A model generated the notes under the pieces. That model did not search any database, was not told the DNA's origin, and was given only the letters and a program-made list of their open reading frames with translations. DNA of 64,000 bases from Clostridioides difficile CD160. GTDB lineage: Bacteria; Bacillota; Clostridia; Peptostreptococcales; Peptostreptococcaceae. This document shows, in pieces, positions 1 through 8,449 of the stretch (the stretch's first letter is position 1; each line of letters begins with the position of its first letter). The position numbers and the translations under genes were made by a program. The stretch covers positions 124,001 through 188,000 of the forward strand of contig NZ_AVHW01000089.1 of the NCBI RefSeq assembly GCF_000449425.2, read 5' to 3'.

Positions 1-745
1 TTGAGGCATTTAATAAATCTAACAAATCATTTATCTCTACATTTTCATTATTTTTAAGAAAACTTAATATCTCTTTTTGCTTGCTTCCTACATTTATCTT
101 ATTTTGTTCTATATAATCATCAATTTTATCATTTTCCAAACTCAAAGATATATAACATACCTTCTTTTCATTTTTATGATTTTTGTATTCCCAACATAGC
201 TTTATAATTCCATTTCTATTCATTGTGTACAAAGAACTATTTAGATTTGGTATATATTTTAACTTATCAACCTTAATTTTTCCTTTACCATCAATTACTT
301 TTTCTAATATCTCTCTATTTTTATCACTCAAAGTCAATATTTTTTCCTTTAATTGAGCTTCGTTTAATCCAGCTAAACTTTCACCTAATAATATCACTTT
401 ATAATTATTTAATTTGTATCCTTTTGGATATATTAAATTTATACATTCTATATAAGTACACAAATATCTATTTTTCATCCAATAAACCAATTCTAAGTCT
501 TCTTCTCTAAATATTGGCTTCTCATCCAATATATCAATAATTTCTTTTATCTTTATTTTTTCATCTAAACTATCTGTAAATTGAAATACAAAGGCTTCTG
601 TTGGTCTATTACCTTTTCCAAATGGTACTAATATTCTATGTCCAAGTCTTATAGACTCTGATAAAAATACAGGAATTTGATATGTAAATAAATTATCTGT
701 GTATATAGTATTACTTCTAACTATTACCTTTGCATATTTTTTCAT
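1..745 (-). CDS. priA: Primosomal protein N' (PriA helicase), N-terminal part, cut by window edge
   Basis: PriA is the DExH helicase that reloads the replisome at stalled forks. Only the first 248 codons are present; the frame is still open at base 1. It begins ATG at 745 (MKKYAKVIVRSN) behind an AGAGG ribosome site. The visible part matches the PriA N-terminal 3'-DNA-binding region (the conserved LGHRILVPFGKGNRPTEAFV segment at about residues 34-54), followed by a winged-helix-like stretch. The helicase motifs and zinc-binding cysteines would lie outside the window. It sits downstream of coaBC, the usual Firmicutes order gmk-rpoZ-coaBC-priA. The 278-bp gap to coaBC holds a large hairpin, so priA may have its own promoter. 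Confidence 0.88.
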   Translation of the reverse strand, partial: MKKYAKVIVRSNTIYTDNLFTYQIPVFLSESIRLGHRILVPFGKGNRPTEAFVFQFTDSLDEKIKIKEIIDILDEKPIFREEDLELVYWMKNRYLCTYIECINLIYPKGYKLNNYKVILLGESLAGLNEAQLKEKILTLSDKNREILEKVIDGKGKIKVDKLKYIPNLNSSLYTMNRNGIIKLCWEYKNHKNEKKVCYISLSLENDKIDDYIEQNKINVGSKQKEILSFLKNNENVEINDLLDLLNAS

Positions 746-908
746 TATAAAACCTCTACTTAAATTTAATCTACTGTTTATATTCTAATATATTTTACAA
801 AATGTTAAAAATATCAGCATTTATAAAAAATTTCAAGTCATTAATAATATTAACCATATCTTAATAGTTAACTATTAATTATATTTTATACTTTATGGCA
901 AAATAAAT

Positions 909-976
909 GCTGAAAACCACAATTTAACTGACATTTGCGAGTTTTTACTCGCTAAAATTAAATTGCAGCTTTCAGC
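909..976 (-). terminator. Large three-part hairpin between coaBC and priA, probable terminator or structured RNA
   Basis: The outer arms GCTGAAA (909-915) and TTTCAGC (970-976) are perfect complements. A second nested pair is CAATTTAA/TTAAATTG, and a third inner stem is GCGAGT/ACTCGC around a four-base loop. Read on the minus strand the structure ends in ATTTATTTTG, so it may terminate coaBC transcripts. It is longer and more segmented than an ordinary intrinsic terminator. Confidence 0.5.
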
Positions 977-1023
977 CACTTTAGCTGTGATAAAATACAC
1001 AAATATCATATTTAAAAAAGTTC

Positions 1024-2223
1024 TTATCTCTCAAGTAACACTTTAATTTTATTTAAAATAACATTAGCTACTTCTTCTTTTTTCATTTTAGGATACTCAG
1101 TAATATTTCCTTCTACATCTATGATTTTTACAATATTAGTATCAGTTCTAAAACCAGCACCCTCTTTAGTTAAATCATTTGCCACAATAAAATCTAGATT
1201 TTTCTTTTTTATTTTTCCTTTGGCATGTTCTATAAGGTCGTTAGTTTCAGCTGCAAATCCTACTAATATCCTATCTTCTTTTATTTTTCCTATTTCATAA
1301 GCAATATCATAATTCCTACTTAGTTCTATTGATAAATCATCATTCTTCTTTTTAATCTTTTTGTCAGAATAGGTTTTTGGCTTATAATCTGCAACTGCTG
1401 CACTTTGAATTACAATTTTATTTTCACTTAAATTTGATACTACTGCTTCATACAAATCCTGTGCTGATTCTATTTTCACAAACTTTTTAAGGTTTTGTGG
1501 AATAGAAAGGTTTGTAGGACCTGATATTAATGTTACATCAGCACCTCTAGATATAGCTTCTCTCGCTATAGAATATCCCATTTTACCAGAAGACCTATTA
1601 GTTAGGTATCTTACTGGGTCTATGCTTTCTACAGTTGGACCAGCTGTAACTATAATGCTTTGACCTTTTAAATCTTGCTCTTTAGTAAGATTAGCTAAAA
1701 CTTCCTCTACTATTACATCTGGATTAGCTAATTTACCTGCTCCAATATCTCCACATGCAAGTCTTCCACTTTCTGGTTCAATAAATTTATACCCAAAATC
1801 CTTTAACGTTTGAATATTTTTTTGAACAATTGGATTTTCATACATATTAGTATTCATAGCTGGTGCCATCAAAACTTGTGCTTTTGTTGCCATAACAGTA
1901 GTTGTCAACATATCATCAGCTATACCATTTGCAATTTTTCCTATAATATTTGCACTTGCTGGCACTATTAAAAATAAATCTGCCTTTTTTGCTAATGATA
2001 TATGCTCAACTTCCCAAGTTTTTGGTTCTTCAAACATATCTTCTACTACATAATTTTGACTTAGTGATTGAAGTGTAAGTGGTTTAACAAATTCTGTTGC
2101 CGATTTTGTCATTATAACATGGATATTTGCATTTAGTTTTTTTAACTTACTTACAACATCACAAGCCTTATATGCAGCTATTCCGCCGCTTATGCCAATT
2201 ACAACAGTTTTATCTTTTAGCAT
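1024..2223 (-). CDS. coaBC: Bifunctional phosphopantothenoylcysteine decarboxylase / phosphopantothenate-cysteine ligase
   Basis: Makes 4'-phosphopantetheine for coenzyme A: the C-terminal CoaB half joins cysteine to phosphopantothenate and the N-terminal CoaC half decarboxylates the product with FMN. The CoaC flavoprotein part covers roughly residues 1-180 (GISGGIAAYKA, PASANIIGKIANGIADD, APAMNTNMYENP with the catalytic-region Asn and Met). CoaB follows (TAGPTVESIDPVRYLTNRSS, GFAAET). About 399 aa, normal length. I chose ATG 2223, preceded by GAAGAGGAG, over an upstream in-frame codon that overlaps the end of rpoZ. It lies 4 bp after rpoZ in one operon. Confidence 0.95.
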   Translation of the reverse strand: MLKDKTVVIGISGGIAAYKACDVVSKLKKLNANIHVIMTKSATEFVKPLTLQSLSQNYVVEDMFEEPKTWEVEHISLAKKADLFLIVPASANIIGKIANGIADDMLTTTVMATKAQVLMAPAMNTNMYENPIVQKNIQTLKDFGYKFIEPESGRLACGDIGAGKLANPDVIVEEVLANLTKEQDLKGQSIIVTAGPTVESIDPVRYLTNRSSGKMGYSIAREAISRGADVTLISGPTNLSIPQNLKKFVKIESAQDLYEAVVSNLSENKIVIQSAAVADYKPKTYSDKKIKKKNDDLSIELSRNYDIAYEIGKIKEDRILVGFAAETNDLIEHAKGKIKKKNLDFIVANDLTKEGAGFRTDTNIVKIIDVEGNITEYPKMKKEEVANVILNKIKVLLER

Positions 2224-2227
2224 GACC

Positions 2228-2494
2228 TTACTCCTCTTCTGAAATTTGTTTGTGTTGCTCAGCATGGTGTCTAGCTTCTTCTATCTCTATTTCTTCTTCT
2301 GTCAATAATCTGTATGTTATTTTTCCACTTGCAACTTCCTTAGTTGCTACACATACAGGCTTCTCTTTAGCTTTATTTGAAACGTATGGCTCTTCTCCAT
2401 CAATTAATTTTCTTGCTCTCTTTGAAACAGTTCCTACTAAATAGTATCTGTTGTCTATTTTTTCTAGTACCTCATTGATAGATGGTTTTAACAT
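2228..2494 (-). CDS. rpoZ: DNA-directed RNA polymerase omega subunit
   Basis: Small subunit that helps assemble and stabilise the beta' subunit of RNA polymerase. 88 aa, beginning MLKPSINEVLEKIDNRYYLV, the usual start of Firmicutes omega; the RARKLIDGEEP motif follows at about residues 26-36. The C-terminal tail is acidic and helical. AAGGAGG lies just upstream of the ATG. It sits 2 bp after gmk and 4 bp before coaBC, so translation is probably coupled. Confidence 0.95.
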   Translation of the reverse strand: MLKPSINEVLEKIDNRYYLVGTVSKRARKLIDGEEPYVSNKAKEKPVCVATKEVASGKITYRLLTEEEIEIEEARHHAEQHKQISEEE

Positions 2495-2496
2495 AA

Positions 2497-3114
2497 TTAT
2501 AATTCCTCCTTGAATTTCTCTATTATAATATTTTTATATCTGCTAACTTTATTCTTTTCAGATGATATTATACCTTCTATTTCTTTAGCAGATGTTTTTA
2601 CATCTTCATTAAATATAAAATAATCATAATCCTTAATCATTTTAATTTCTTCATATGCACAGCTAAATCTTTTCTCTATTTCAGCTTCTGTTTCTGTACC
2701 TCTTCCAACAATTCTATTTTTTAGTTCTTCAAGTGATGGTGGTAGTACAAATATAAATACTCCCTCTGGACAAACTTCCTTTATTTGTCTTGCTCCCTGC
2801 ATTTCAATCTCTAATAGTACATCTTGCCCTTTTTCTAAACATTCCATTATTGCTGCTTTTGGAGTTCCATAAAAATTATCATAAATTTGAGCATACTCCA
2901 AAAACTCACCTTTTTCTATCATTGCTTCAAACTTATCCTTACTTATGAAGAAATAATTTACTCCATCAACTTCTCCAGTTCTTGGCTTTCTTGTAGTAGC
3001 TGATACAGAAAGTTTTATTGTATCATTTTCTTTAAGTAGTTCTTTGCAAATAGTACCTTTTCCTGCACCTGATGGTCCTGATACAACTAGCAATAATCCT
3101 TTTTTCACAAACAT
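2497..3114 (-). CDS. gmk: Guanylate kinase
   Basis: Phosphorylates GMP to GDP with ATP. 205 aa, full length for the family. The P-loop SGPSGAGKGT is at about residues 11-20, followed by the GMP-binding segment (TTRKPRTGEVDGVNYFF) and the lid with GRGTETEAEIEKR. It lies between yicC (29 bp upstream) and rpoZ. In many Firmicutes a small remA (DUF370) gene stands between yicC and gmk; here there is no room for it. Confidence 0.96.
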   Translation of the reverse strand: MFVKKGLLLVVSGPSGAGKGTICKELLKENDTIKLSVSATTRKPRTGEVDGVNYFFISKDKFEAMIEKGEFLEYAQIYDNFYGTPKAAIMECLEKGQDVLLEIEMQGARQIKEVCPEGVFIFVLPPSLEELKNRIVGRGTETEAEIEKRFSCAYEEIKMIKDYDYFIFNEDVKTSAKEIEGIISSEKNKVSRYKNIIIEKFKEEL

Positions 3115-3143
3115 TTAAATATTCCCCTTCTAATATTGTATTC

Positions 3144-4025
3144 TTACTCTATATTTTGTATTTGTTCTCTTATTTTTTCTAATTCGCTTTTTAGTTCTAC
3201 TACTAAATTAGTTATATTTATATCAGAGGACTTTGAACCTATAGTATTAGTCTCTCTATTCATCTCTTGTATTAGGAAATCTATTTTTCTACCTATAGAA
3301 TCGTCTTTAAATATAGTGTTTTTAAGTTGACCTATATGACTTTTAAATCTAACTATTTCTTCTGTTATACTGCTTTTATCTGCATATATTGCAACTTCTT
3401 GTGCCAATCTATTTTCATCCATTATACTTGGGTCATCTAACAATTCGCTTATTCTCAAATTCAATTTTTCTCTATAATCTTCTACAACACTGCTTGAATA
3501 TTTTTCAATTTCTTCTATATGAGCTTTTAATAAATCACATCTCATAGTAATATCTTCTGCTAATTTTTTACCTTCTTCTCTTCTCATTTCTTTTAATTTT
3601 ATTAATGCATCTTCAACAGCTTGATTCAACATTGACCATAATAAATCTTCATCGTCTTCTTTTTCTTCTATTTTTACAATATCAGGAAACCTTGCAACAT
3701 TCATAACACTAATATCATCTATAATATCGAATTTATTTTTTATTTCTTTTAATATATCTATATATTGAGAAGCTAGTCCTTCATCAAAGTTTAAGTTTAC
3801 ATCTTCTTTGCCTAATAAGTCAAATTTTATGTATAAATCTACTCTTCCTCTTTTTACATAATTTTTCACTAAATTTCTAACTTTATCCTCTAAAAATGAA
3901 ATTTTTCTTGGAAGACGTATATTTATATCTGAATACTTATGATTTATCGTTTTACATTCTACTAAAAAATAATAATTGTCATCTTTGTATTCTCCTCTTC
4001 CAAAACCAGTCATACTTATAGCCAT
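3144..4025 (-). CDS. yicC: YicC/YloC-family endoribonuclease
   Basis: Member of the YicC family, reported as endoribonucleases acting on RNA hairpins and small RNAs. 293 aa, typical length. It begins MAISMTGFGRGEY, the family's hallmark start. The N-terminal YicC domain covers roughly residues 1-155. The C-terminal DUF1732 region ends with the conserved KIDFLIQEMNRETNTIGSKS stretch (about 245-264). It starts 3 bp after dapF, so it is cotranscribed with it. Confidence 0.9.
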   Translation of the reverse strand: MAISMTGFGRGEYKDDNYYFLVECKTINHKYSDINIRLPRKISFLEDKVRNLVKNYVKRGRVDLYIKFDLLGKEDVNLNFDEGLASQYIDILKEIKNKFDIIDDISVMNVARFPDIVKIEEKEDDEDLLWSMLNQAVEDALIKLKEMRREEGKKLAEDITMRCDLLKAHIEEIEKYSSSVVEDYREKLNLRISELLDDPSIMDENRLAQEVAIYADKSSITEEIVRFKSHIGQLKNTIFKDDSIGRKIDFLIQEMNRETNTIGSKSSDINITNLVVELKSELEKIREQIQNIE

Positions 4026-4028
4026 TAC

Positions 4029-4859
4029 TTAATCCTCCAAAACACCTTCACATATTTTTACTGCTGGACCTGTCATATAAGAGAACTCTCCTACATCTAT
4101 TTTAACTGTTCCTCCTTGAGAAGTTACATTTACACTACTCTCTACCATATTAAGTAAATTACATACTATTGCTGATGCAGTCATACCAGTCCCACAGCCT
4201 AAAGTATATCCACAACCTCTTTCCCAAGTGTAGACATGTATATTATACTTATCTTCTACCTTTACAAAATTTACATTCGTTTTTTCAGGAAATATTTTAT
4301 TATTTTCAATCTCTTTTCCATATTTACAAACATCATCTACATCTAGTTCATCTACTATAACTACCGTATGAGGAACCCCCATCAACATAGAAGTAAGCTT
4401 GAATTCCCTATCTAAAACTTTTATACTTTCTTGCACAAAACGTTTTTTATCTGTAGATACTGGAACATCTTTAGCTATAAAACTTCCTTCTCCCATATTG
4501 ACTCTTATAGAGTTTATTTCACTATTTGTAAGATTTATTTTTATATCTTTTATACCATCTAATGTATCTACTGTAAAATTTTCTTTTTTGACTATACCAT
4601 TATCATAAACAAATTTACAAAAACATCTAAGACCATTTCCACACATGGCTGCTCTTGAACCATCAGAATTGTAATATACCATTTCTATATCTGCAACTTT
4701 TGAATCTTTTACAACTAATAAGCCATCCGCTCCTACAGAAAATCTTCTATGGCATACTTTTTTTGCTAAAGAAGTATAATTCGATGAATCTATCTGGTCG
4801 AATCTTCCATCTATTGCAATAAAATCATTCCCTATTCCATGTAGTTTCCAAAATTTCAT
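4029..4859 (-). CDS. dapF: Diaminopimelate epimerase
   Basis: Converts LL- to meso-diaminopimelate for lysine and peptidoglycan synthesis, without cofactor, using two cysteines. Both are visible: MCGNGLRCF at about residues 73-81 and GCGTGMTAS near 219-227. The N-terminus MKFWKLHGIGNDF is canonical. I chose ATG 4859, which follows AAAGGAG, rather than an in-frame upstream codon giving nine extra residues. It is the first gene of the operon leading to priA; a terminator and a small-RNA candidate lie upstream. Confidence 0.95.
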   Translation of the reverse strand: MKFWKLHGIGNDFIAIDGRFDQIDSSNYTSLAKKVCHRRFSVGADGLLVVKDSKVADIEMVYYNSDGSRAAMCGNGLRCFCKFVYDNGIVKKENFTVDTLDGIKDIKINLTNSEINSIRVNMGEGSFIAKDVPVSTDKKRFVQESIKVLDREFKLTSMLMGVPHTVVIVDELDVDDVCKYGKEIENNKIFPEKTNVNFVKVEDKYNIHVYTWERGCGYTLGCGTGMTASAIVCNLLNMVESSVNVTSQGGTVKIDVGEFSYMTGPAVKICEGVLED

Positions 4860-4903
4860 AAGTATCGCTCCTTTGTAAATTAACACTTAAACTATTATAA
4901 CAT

Positions 4904-4937
4904 AAAAAAATTCCCATAAACTTATAATTTATGGGAA
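4904..4937 (-). terminator. Rho-independent terminator
   Basis: Perfect 10-bp stem TTCCCATAAA/TTTATGGGAA with a 7-base loop (4911-4937). On the minus strand it is followed by seven U residues (4910-4904). It ends transcripts from ltaE and from the small-RNA candidate just upstream. Confidence 0.88.
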
Positions 4938-4994
4938 AAGTTTTGTAATGACAACTATAATTTGAGGATGTGAGGGAGAGTTGCCATTACAATT
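4904..4994 (-). ncRNA. Candidate small RNA with C-rich, anti-Shine-Dalgarno-like loop
   Basis: On the minus strand a 12-bp stem (GUAAUGGCAACU at 4990-4979 with AGUUGUCAUUAC at 4956-4945, one G-U pair) closes a 22-nt loop containing CUCCCUC and AUCCUC. The terminator above follows directly. A TATAAT box at 5006-5001 would start a transcript at about 4994, giving an RNA of roughly 90 nt; the -35 region is poor. It could instead be only the 3' end of the ltaE message. Confidence 0.45.
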
Positions 4995-5147
4995 AGGGTA
5001 ATTATATTATGTTTTTAAGCTAGTTCTTTCTATGTTTATATAATAATATTTCTATATGAATTTTATGTATGTTTTATTTAAACTGTCTATGAATTTTATA
5101 ATTAAATATCTAATAACTAGCTATAGTTCTCTTTTAGTAGCTTTCTA

Positions 5148-6182
5148 TTAACATACACCTATTAGCTCTTTAAGTGTTTTTAAAACATAGTCTAAATCTT
5201 CTTTAGTAACATCTACATGAGTTACAAATCTATACTCACCATTTTCCATTTTGTTAATTTTTATATTTCTTTCAAAAAATTCTTTTATTAAAACATCTTC
5301 TTTTATAACGTCTTCACTCATTTTAAAGAATACCATACTTATGTCTGGATTAATGTTATTTACTTCAATACCCTCAATTTTATTTAATTCACAAGCTAAA
5401 TACTTTGCATTTTCGTGGTCTTCATTTAATCTTAATGTCATTTTTTCAATGGCAATTATACCAGCAGCTGCAACTATACCAACTTGTCTCATTCCCCCAC
5501 CCATAATTTTTTGCTTTCTTCTAGCTTTTGCTATGAATTCTTTACTTCCAGCAAGTATAGAACCCATTGGTGCAGCTAATCCTTTTGATACGCAGAACAT
5601 AACACTATCACAACACTTTGCTATTTCTTTAGGTTCTACACCTAAAGTTAAAGCTGCATTAAATAATCTTGCTCCATCTAGATGTACTGGTAAGTTATGT
5701 TTCTCAGCTATTTTTTTAATTTCTCTTAAATTGTCAAGACTTACAACAGTTCCACCTGAATATGCATTTTCTACACATATAAGACCTGTTTGTGGTTCAT
5801 GTATGTCATCTCTTCTAATTGCCTTTTCAACAAGCTCAGGATTAAGAGCTCCATTTTCATCTTCATCTATAGTTCTAAGTTGAACTCCAGCTATTACAGC
5901 AGGTGCTCCAACTTCATGAGTTACAATGTGATAACCTTTACCAATAATAATTTCTTGTCCTCTTAGACAGTGAGTAAATAAAGCTAGTTGATTTCCAAAA
6001 GTTCCACTTGGAAGAAAAATAGCATCTTCTTTTCCAACTTTAGCTGCTGCTAATTCTTCAAGTTTATTTACAGTAGGATCATCCCTAAAGATTGAATCTC
6101 CAACAGGAGCCTTTGCCATAGCTTCTCTCATTTCATCAGTAGGCATAGTAACAGTATCACTTCTTAAATCAATAAATTTCAT
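5148..6182 (-). CDS. ltaE: Low-specificity L-threonine aldolase
   Basis: PLP enzyme that cleaves threonine or allo-threonine to glycine and acetaldehyde. 344 aa, normal length. Motifs: N-terminal FIDLRSDTVTMPTDEMREAM, GDSIFRDDPTVNKLE, HLDGARLFNAA with the PLP-contacting Asp (about residues 167-177), and the Schiff-base lysine in CVSKGLAAPMGS near residue 200. It is monocistronic, with a terminator about 210 bp downstream and the divergent rqcH gene upstream. Confidence 0.92.
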   Translation of the reverse strand: MKFIDLRSDTVTMPTDEMREAMAKAPVGDSIFRDDPTVNKLEELAAAKVGKEDAIFLPSGTFGNQLALFTHCLRGQEIIIGKGYHIVTHEVGAPAVIAGVQLRTIDEDENGALNPELVEKAIRRDDIHEPQTGLICVENAYSGGTVVSLDNLREIKKIAEKHNLPVHLDGARLFNAALTLGVEPKEIAKCCDSVMFCVSKGLAAPMGSILAGSKEFIAKARRKQKIMGGGMRQVGIVAAAGIIAIEKMTLRLNEDHENAKYLACELNKIEGIEVNNINPDISMVFFKMSEDVIKEDVLIKEFFERNIKINKMENGEYRFVTHVDVTKEDLDYVLKTLKELIGVC

Positions 6183-6476
6183 TTTTTCAACCTTCTTTCA
6201 TATTTATATACTATGACACTTTAAAATTGATTTATTTTTTAAAGTTCATATATTGTAACAACTTATACTTTACACAATAATTATACTATATTTATTTTAC
6301 ATTTAATCAACTTTAAATTATTAATTTTAAAATATAGTATTTCCTTTCATAGTAAGTATAAATAATTATTCAATTTAAATATTACTCTCTTGTTTAAATT
6401 TCCCCTAGTCACAAAGCATATATTATGTGTATAATTAATTTACTGACTATTTTGGTCAAAGAAAGGGGTGCTATAC

Positions 6477-8252
6477 ATGGCATTAGATGGATTAGTTATA
6501 CATTCAATAGTAGATGAATTATCAGCAAAACTTACAGGTGGAAAAATAGATAAAATACATCAACCTGAAGATGATGAGGTAATTTTTAATATAAGAAATA
6601 ATAAAGAAAATTTTAGATTAGTTTTAAGTGCAAGTGCTTCAAATCCTAGGGTTTATCTTACAAGCAATTATCAAAAAGAAAACCCTCTAAAAGCACCTAT
6701 GTTTTGTATGTTACTTAGAAAATACATACAAGGTGGTAACATAGTAGAAATTTCTCAAATAGGTTTTGAAAGAATAATAAAGATAAGTGTTGAATCTTTG
6801 GATGAACTAAAAGAAAAGACAATTAAAAATATTATGATTGAAATTATGGGAAGACACAGCAACATAATAATAACTCATGGTGAAGATAACAAAATTATAG
6901 ATTCAATAAAAAGAGTACCTTTTAGCATCAGTAGGGTTCGTCAGGTTTTACCTGCACATAGCTATTCATTACCACCAAAACAAGATAAACTTAATCCTCT
7001 TGATAATATATCTAACGATTTGTTTATTAGTAACTTGAATGAATTTGAAGGGCCTATTTTTAAGTCCATATATTCTAAATTTCTAGGTATAAGCCCTACT
7101 ATAGCCAAAGAAATTTGTTACCGAGCAAATGTAAATCAAAGTACTTCTATAAAGGATGTTTCTAACGAACAATTCAATTCTTTATACAAAGAATTTTGTA
7201 GTTTGTTCAGTGATATAAATGCTAATAAATACTCACCTTGTATTGTTATAGATAAAAAAGTGGATAAAGTAGTCGATTTCAGTTGTGTAAATCTTACATT
7301 ATTTAGTGATTTATCATATATCAATAAAGATAGTATGTCTCGTATATTAGAAGATTTCTATAGAACTAAAGATATTAAGGATAGAATCAATCAACGTTCA
7401 TCTGACTTAAAGAAGAGTATCTCAGTTAAGCTTGATAGACTTTATAATAAACTAAAAAAACAGGAAGAAGAATTATCAGAGTCTGAAAACGCAGATATTT
7501 ACAAGGTAAAAGGTGAATTGATTACTTCATATATCTATATGGTAGAAAAAGGTATGGAAAGTATTGAGGTTGCTAATTTTTATGATGAAAATTGTAAAAA
7601 TGTAACTATAGAATTAAATAAAAATTTGACACCATCTGAAAATGCTCAAAAATACTTCAAAAAGTATAATAAAATGAAACATGCTAAAGTTGAAATATCT
7701 CATCAGATTTCATTAAATAAGGAAGAAATAGATTACTTGGAAAATATAATTTTAAGTATTGAAAACTGCGAAAATTTAGCTGAATTACAAGATATAAAAG
7801 AAGAACTTGCTAAGGTTGGATATATCAAGGCTCAAAAGAAAAACAGTAAAAAAGATACTATCCCTTCTACAAAACCTCATGAGTTTACTTCTTCTGATGG
7901 ATTTAAGATTTTAGTTGGTAAAAATAATAAGCAGAATGACTATCTTACACTAAGACTTGCTGATAATGATGACTTGTGGATGCACACAAAGAACATTCCT
8001 GGCTCTCATGTAATAATAAAATGTGCTGGTAAAGAAGTACCTGATAACACTATATTTGAAGGGGCAATGCTAGCAGCATTTTTTAGTAAGTCAAAGCTTT
8101 CTTCTCAGGTACCTATAGACTATACTAAAAGAAAAAATGTAAAAAAACCTAGTGGTTCTAAGCCAGGTATGGTTATTTATGAGACTAACAGTACTATTTA
8201 TGTTACTCCAGAAGAAGAAATGGTTGCCAAGCTTAAAGTTAAATCAGAATAA
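6477..8252 (+). CDS. rqcH: RqcH / NFACT-family ribosome quality-control factor (Fbp68-like fibronectin-binding protein)
   Basis: Bacterial RqcH binds stalled 50S-peptidyl-tRNA complexes and directs C-terminal alanine tailing. In C. difficile the homologue is also described as the fibronectin-binding protein Fbp68. About 591 aa, in order NFACT-N (MALDGLVIHSIVDEL, residues 1-200), helix-hairpin-helix region, long coiled coil (about 280-450), and NFACT-R (DDLWMHTKNIPGSHVII, about 500-517). I start at ATG 6477 because AAAGGGG lies 8 bp upstream; the GTG at 6468 falls inside that ribosome site. TATAAT at 6430-6435 is a possible -10. No signal peptide, so any surface role would need non-classical export. 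Confidence 0.9.
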   Translation: MALDGLVIHSIVDELSAKLTGGKIDKIHQPEDDEVIFNIRNNKENFRLVLSASASNPRVYLTSNYQKENPLKAPMFCMLLRKYIQGGNIVEISQIGFERIIKISVESLDELKEKTIKNIMIEIMGRHSNIIITHGEDNKIIDSIKRVPFSISRVRQVLPAHSYSLPPKQDKLNPLDNISNDLFISNLNEFEGPIFKSIYSKFLGISPTIAKEICYRANVNQSTSIKDVSNEQFNSLYKEFCSLFSDINANKYSPCIVIDKKVDKVVDFSCVNLTLFSDLSYINKDSMSRILEDFYRTKDIKDRINQRSSDLKKSISVKLDRLYNKLKKQEEELSESENADIYKVKGELITSYIYMVEKGMESIEVANFYDENCKNVTIELNKNLTPSENAQKYFKKYNKMKHAKVEISHQISLNKEEIDYLENIILSIENCENLAELQDIKEELAKVGYIKAQKKNSKKDTIPSTKPHEFTSSDGFKILVGKNNKQNDYLTLRLADNDDLWMHTKNIPGSHVIIKCAGKEVPDNTIFEGAMLAAFFSKSKLSSQVPIDYTKRKNVKKPSGSKPGMVIYETNSTIYVTPEEEMVAKLKVKSE

Positions 8253-8297
8253 ATTTTAAATTAAATACAAAATTTAATATCAAATAATTATACAATA

Positions 8298-8359
8298 TCA
8301 TGTTAAATGAAAAAAGGCTATCTCAAAATAGAGATAGACCTCTTTTTCATTTGACATGA
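8298..8359. terminator. Bidirectional terminator after rqcH
   Basis: Long imperfect inverted repeat: TCATGTTAAATGAAAAAAGG pairs with the downstream CCTCTTTTTCATTTGACATGA region, with an inner CTATCTC/GAGATAG stem. It sits between the convergent rqcH and ABC-F genes. Confidence 0.8.
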
Positions 8360-8383
8360 TGAACATATATTTGATTTCATACA

Positions 8384-8434
8384 AAAAGAGTGCCTCAAAA
8401 TGGACTAAAAAGTCCATTTTGAGACACCTCATTT
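8384..8434 (-). terminator. Terminator of the ABC-F gene
   Basis: CTCAAAATGGACT (8394-8406) and AGTCCATTTTGAG (8411-8423) form a perfect 13-bp stem with an AAAA loop, extended by GTG/CAC and GAG/CTC pairs around small bulges. Read on the minus strand it ends in CTCTTTTTG. Confidence 0.88.
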
Positions 8435-8449
8435 TATATTTAGTCACAT

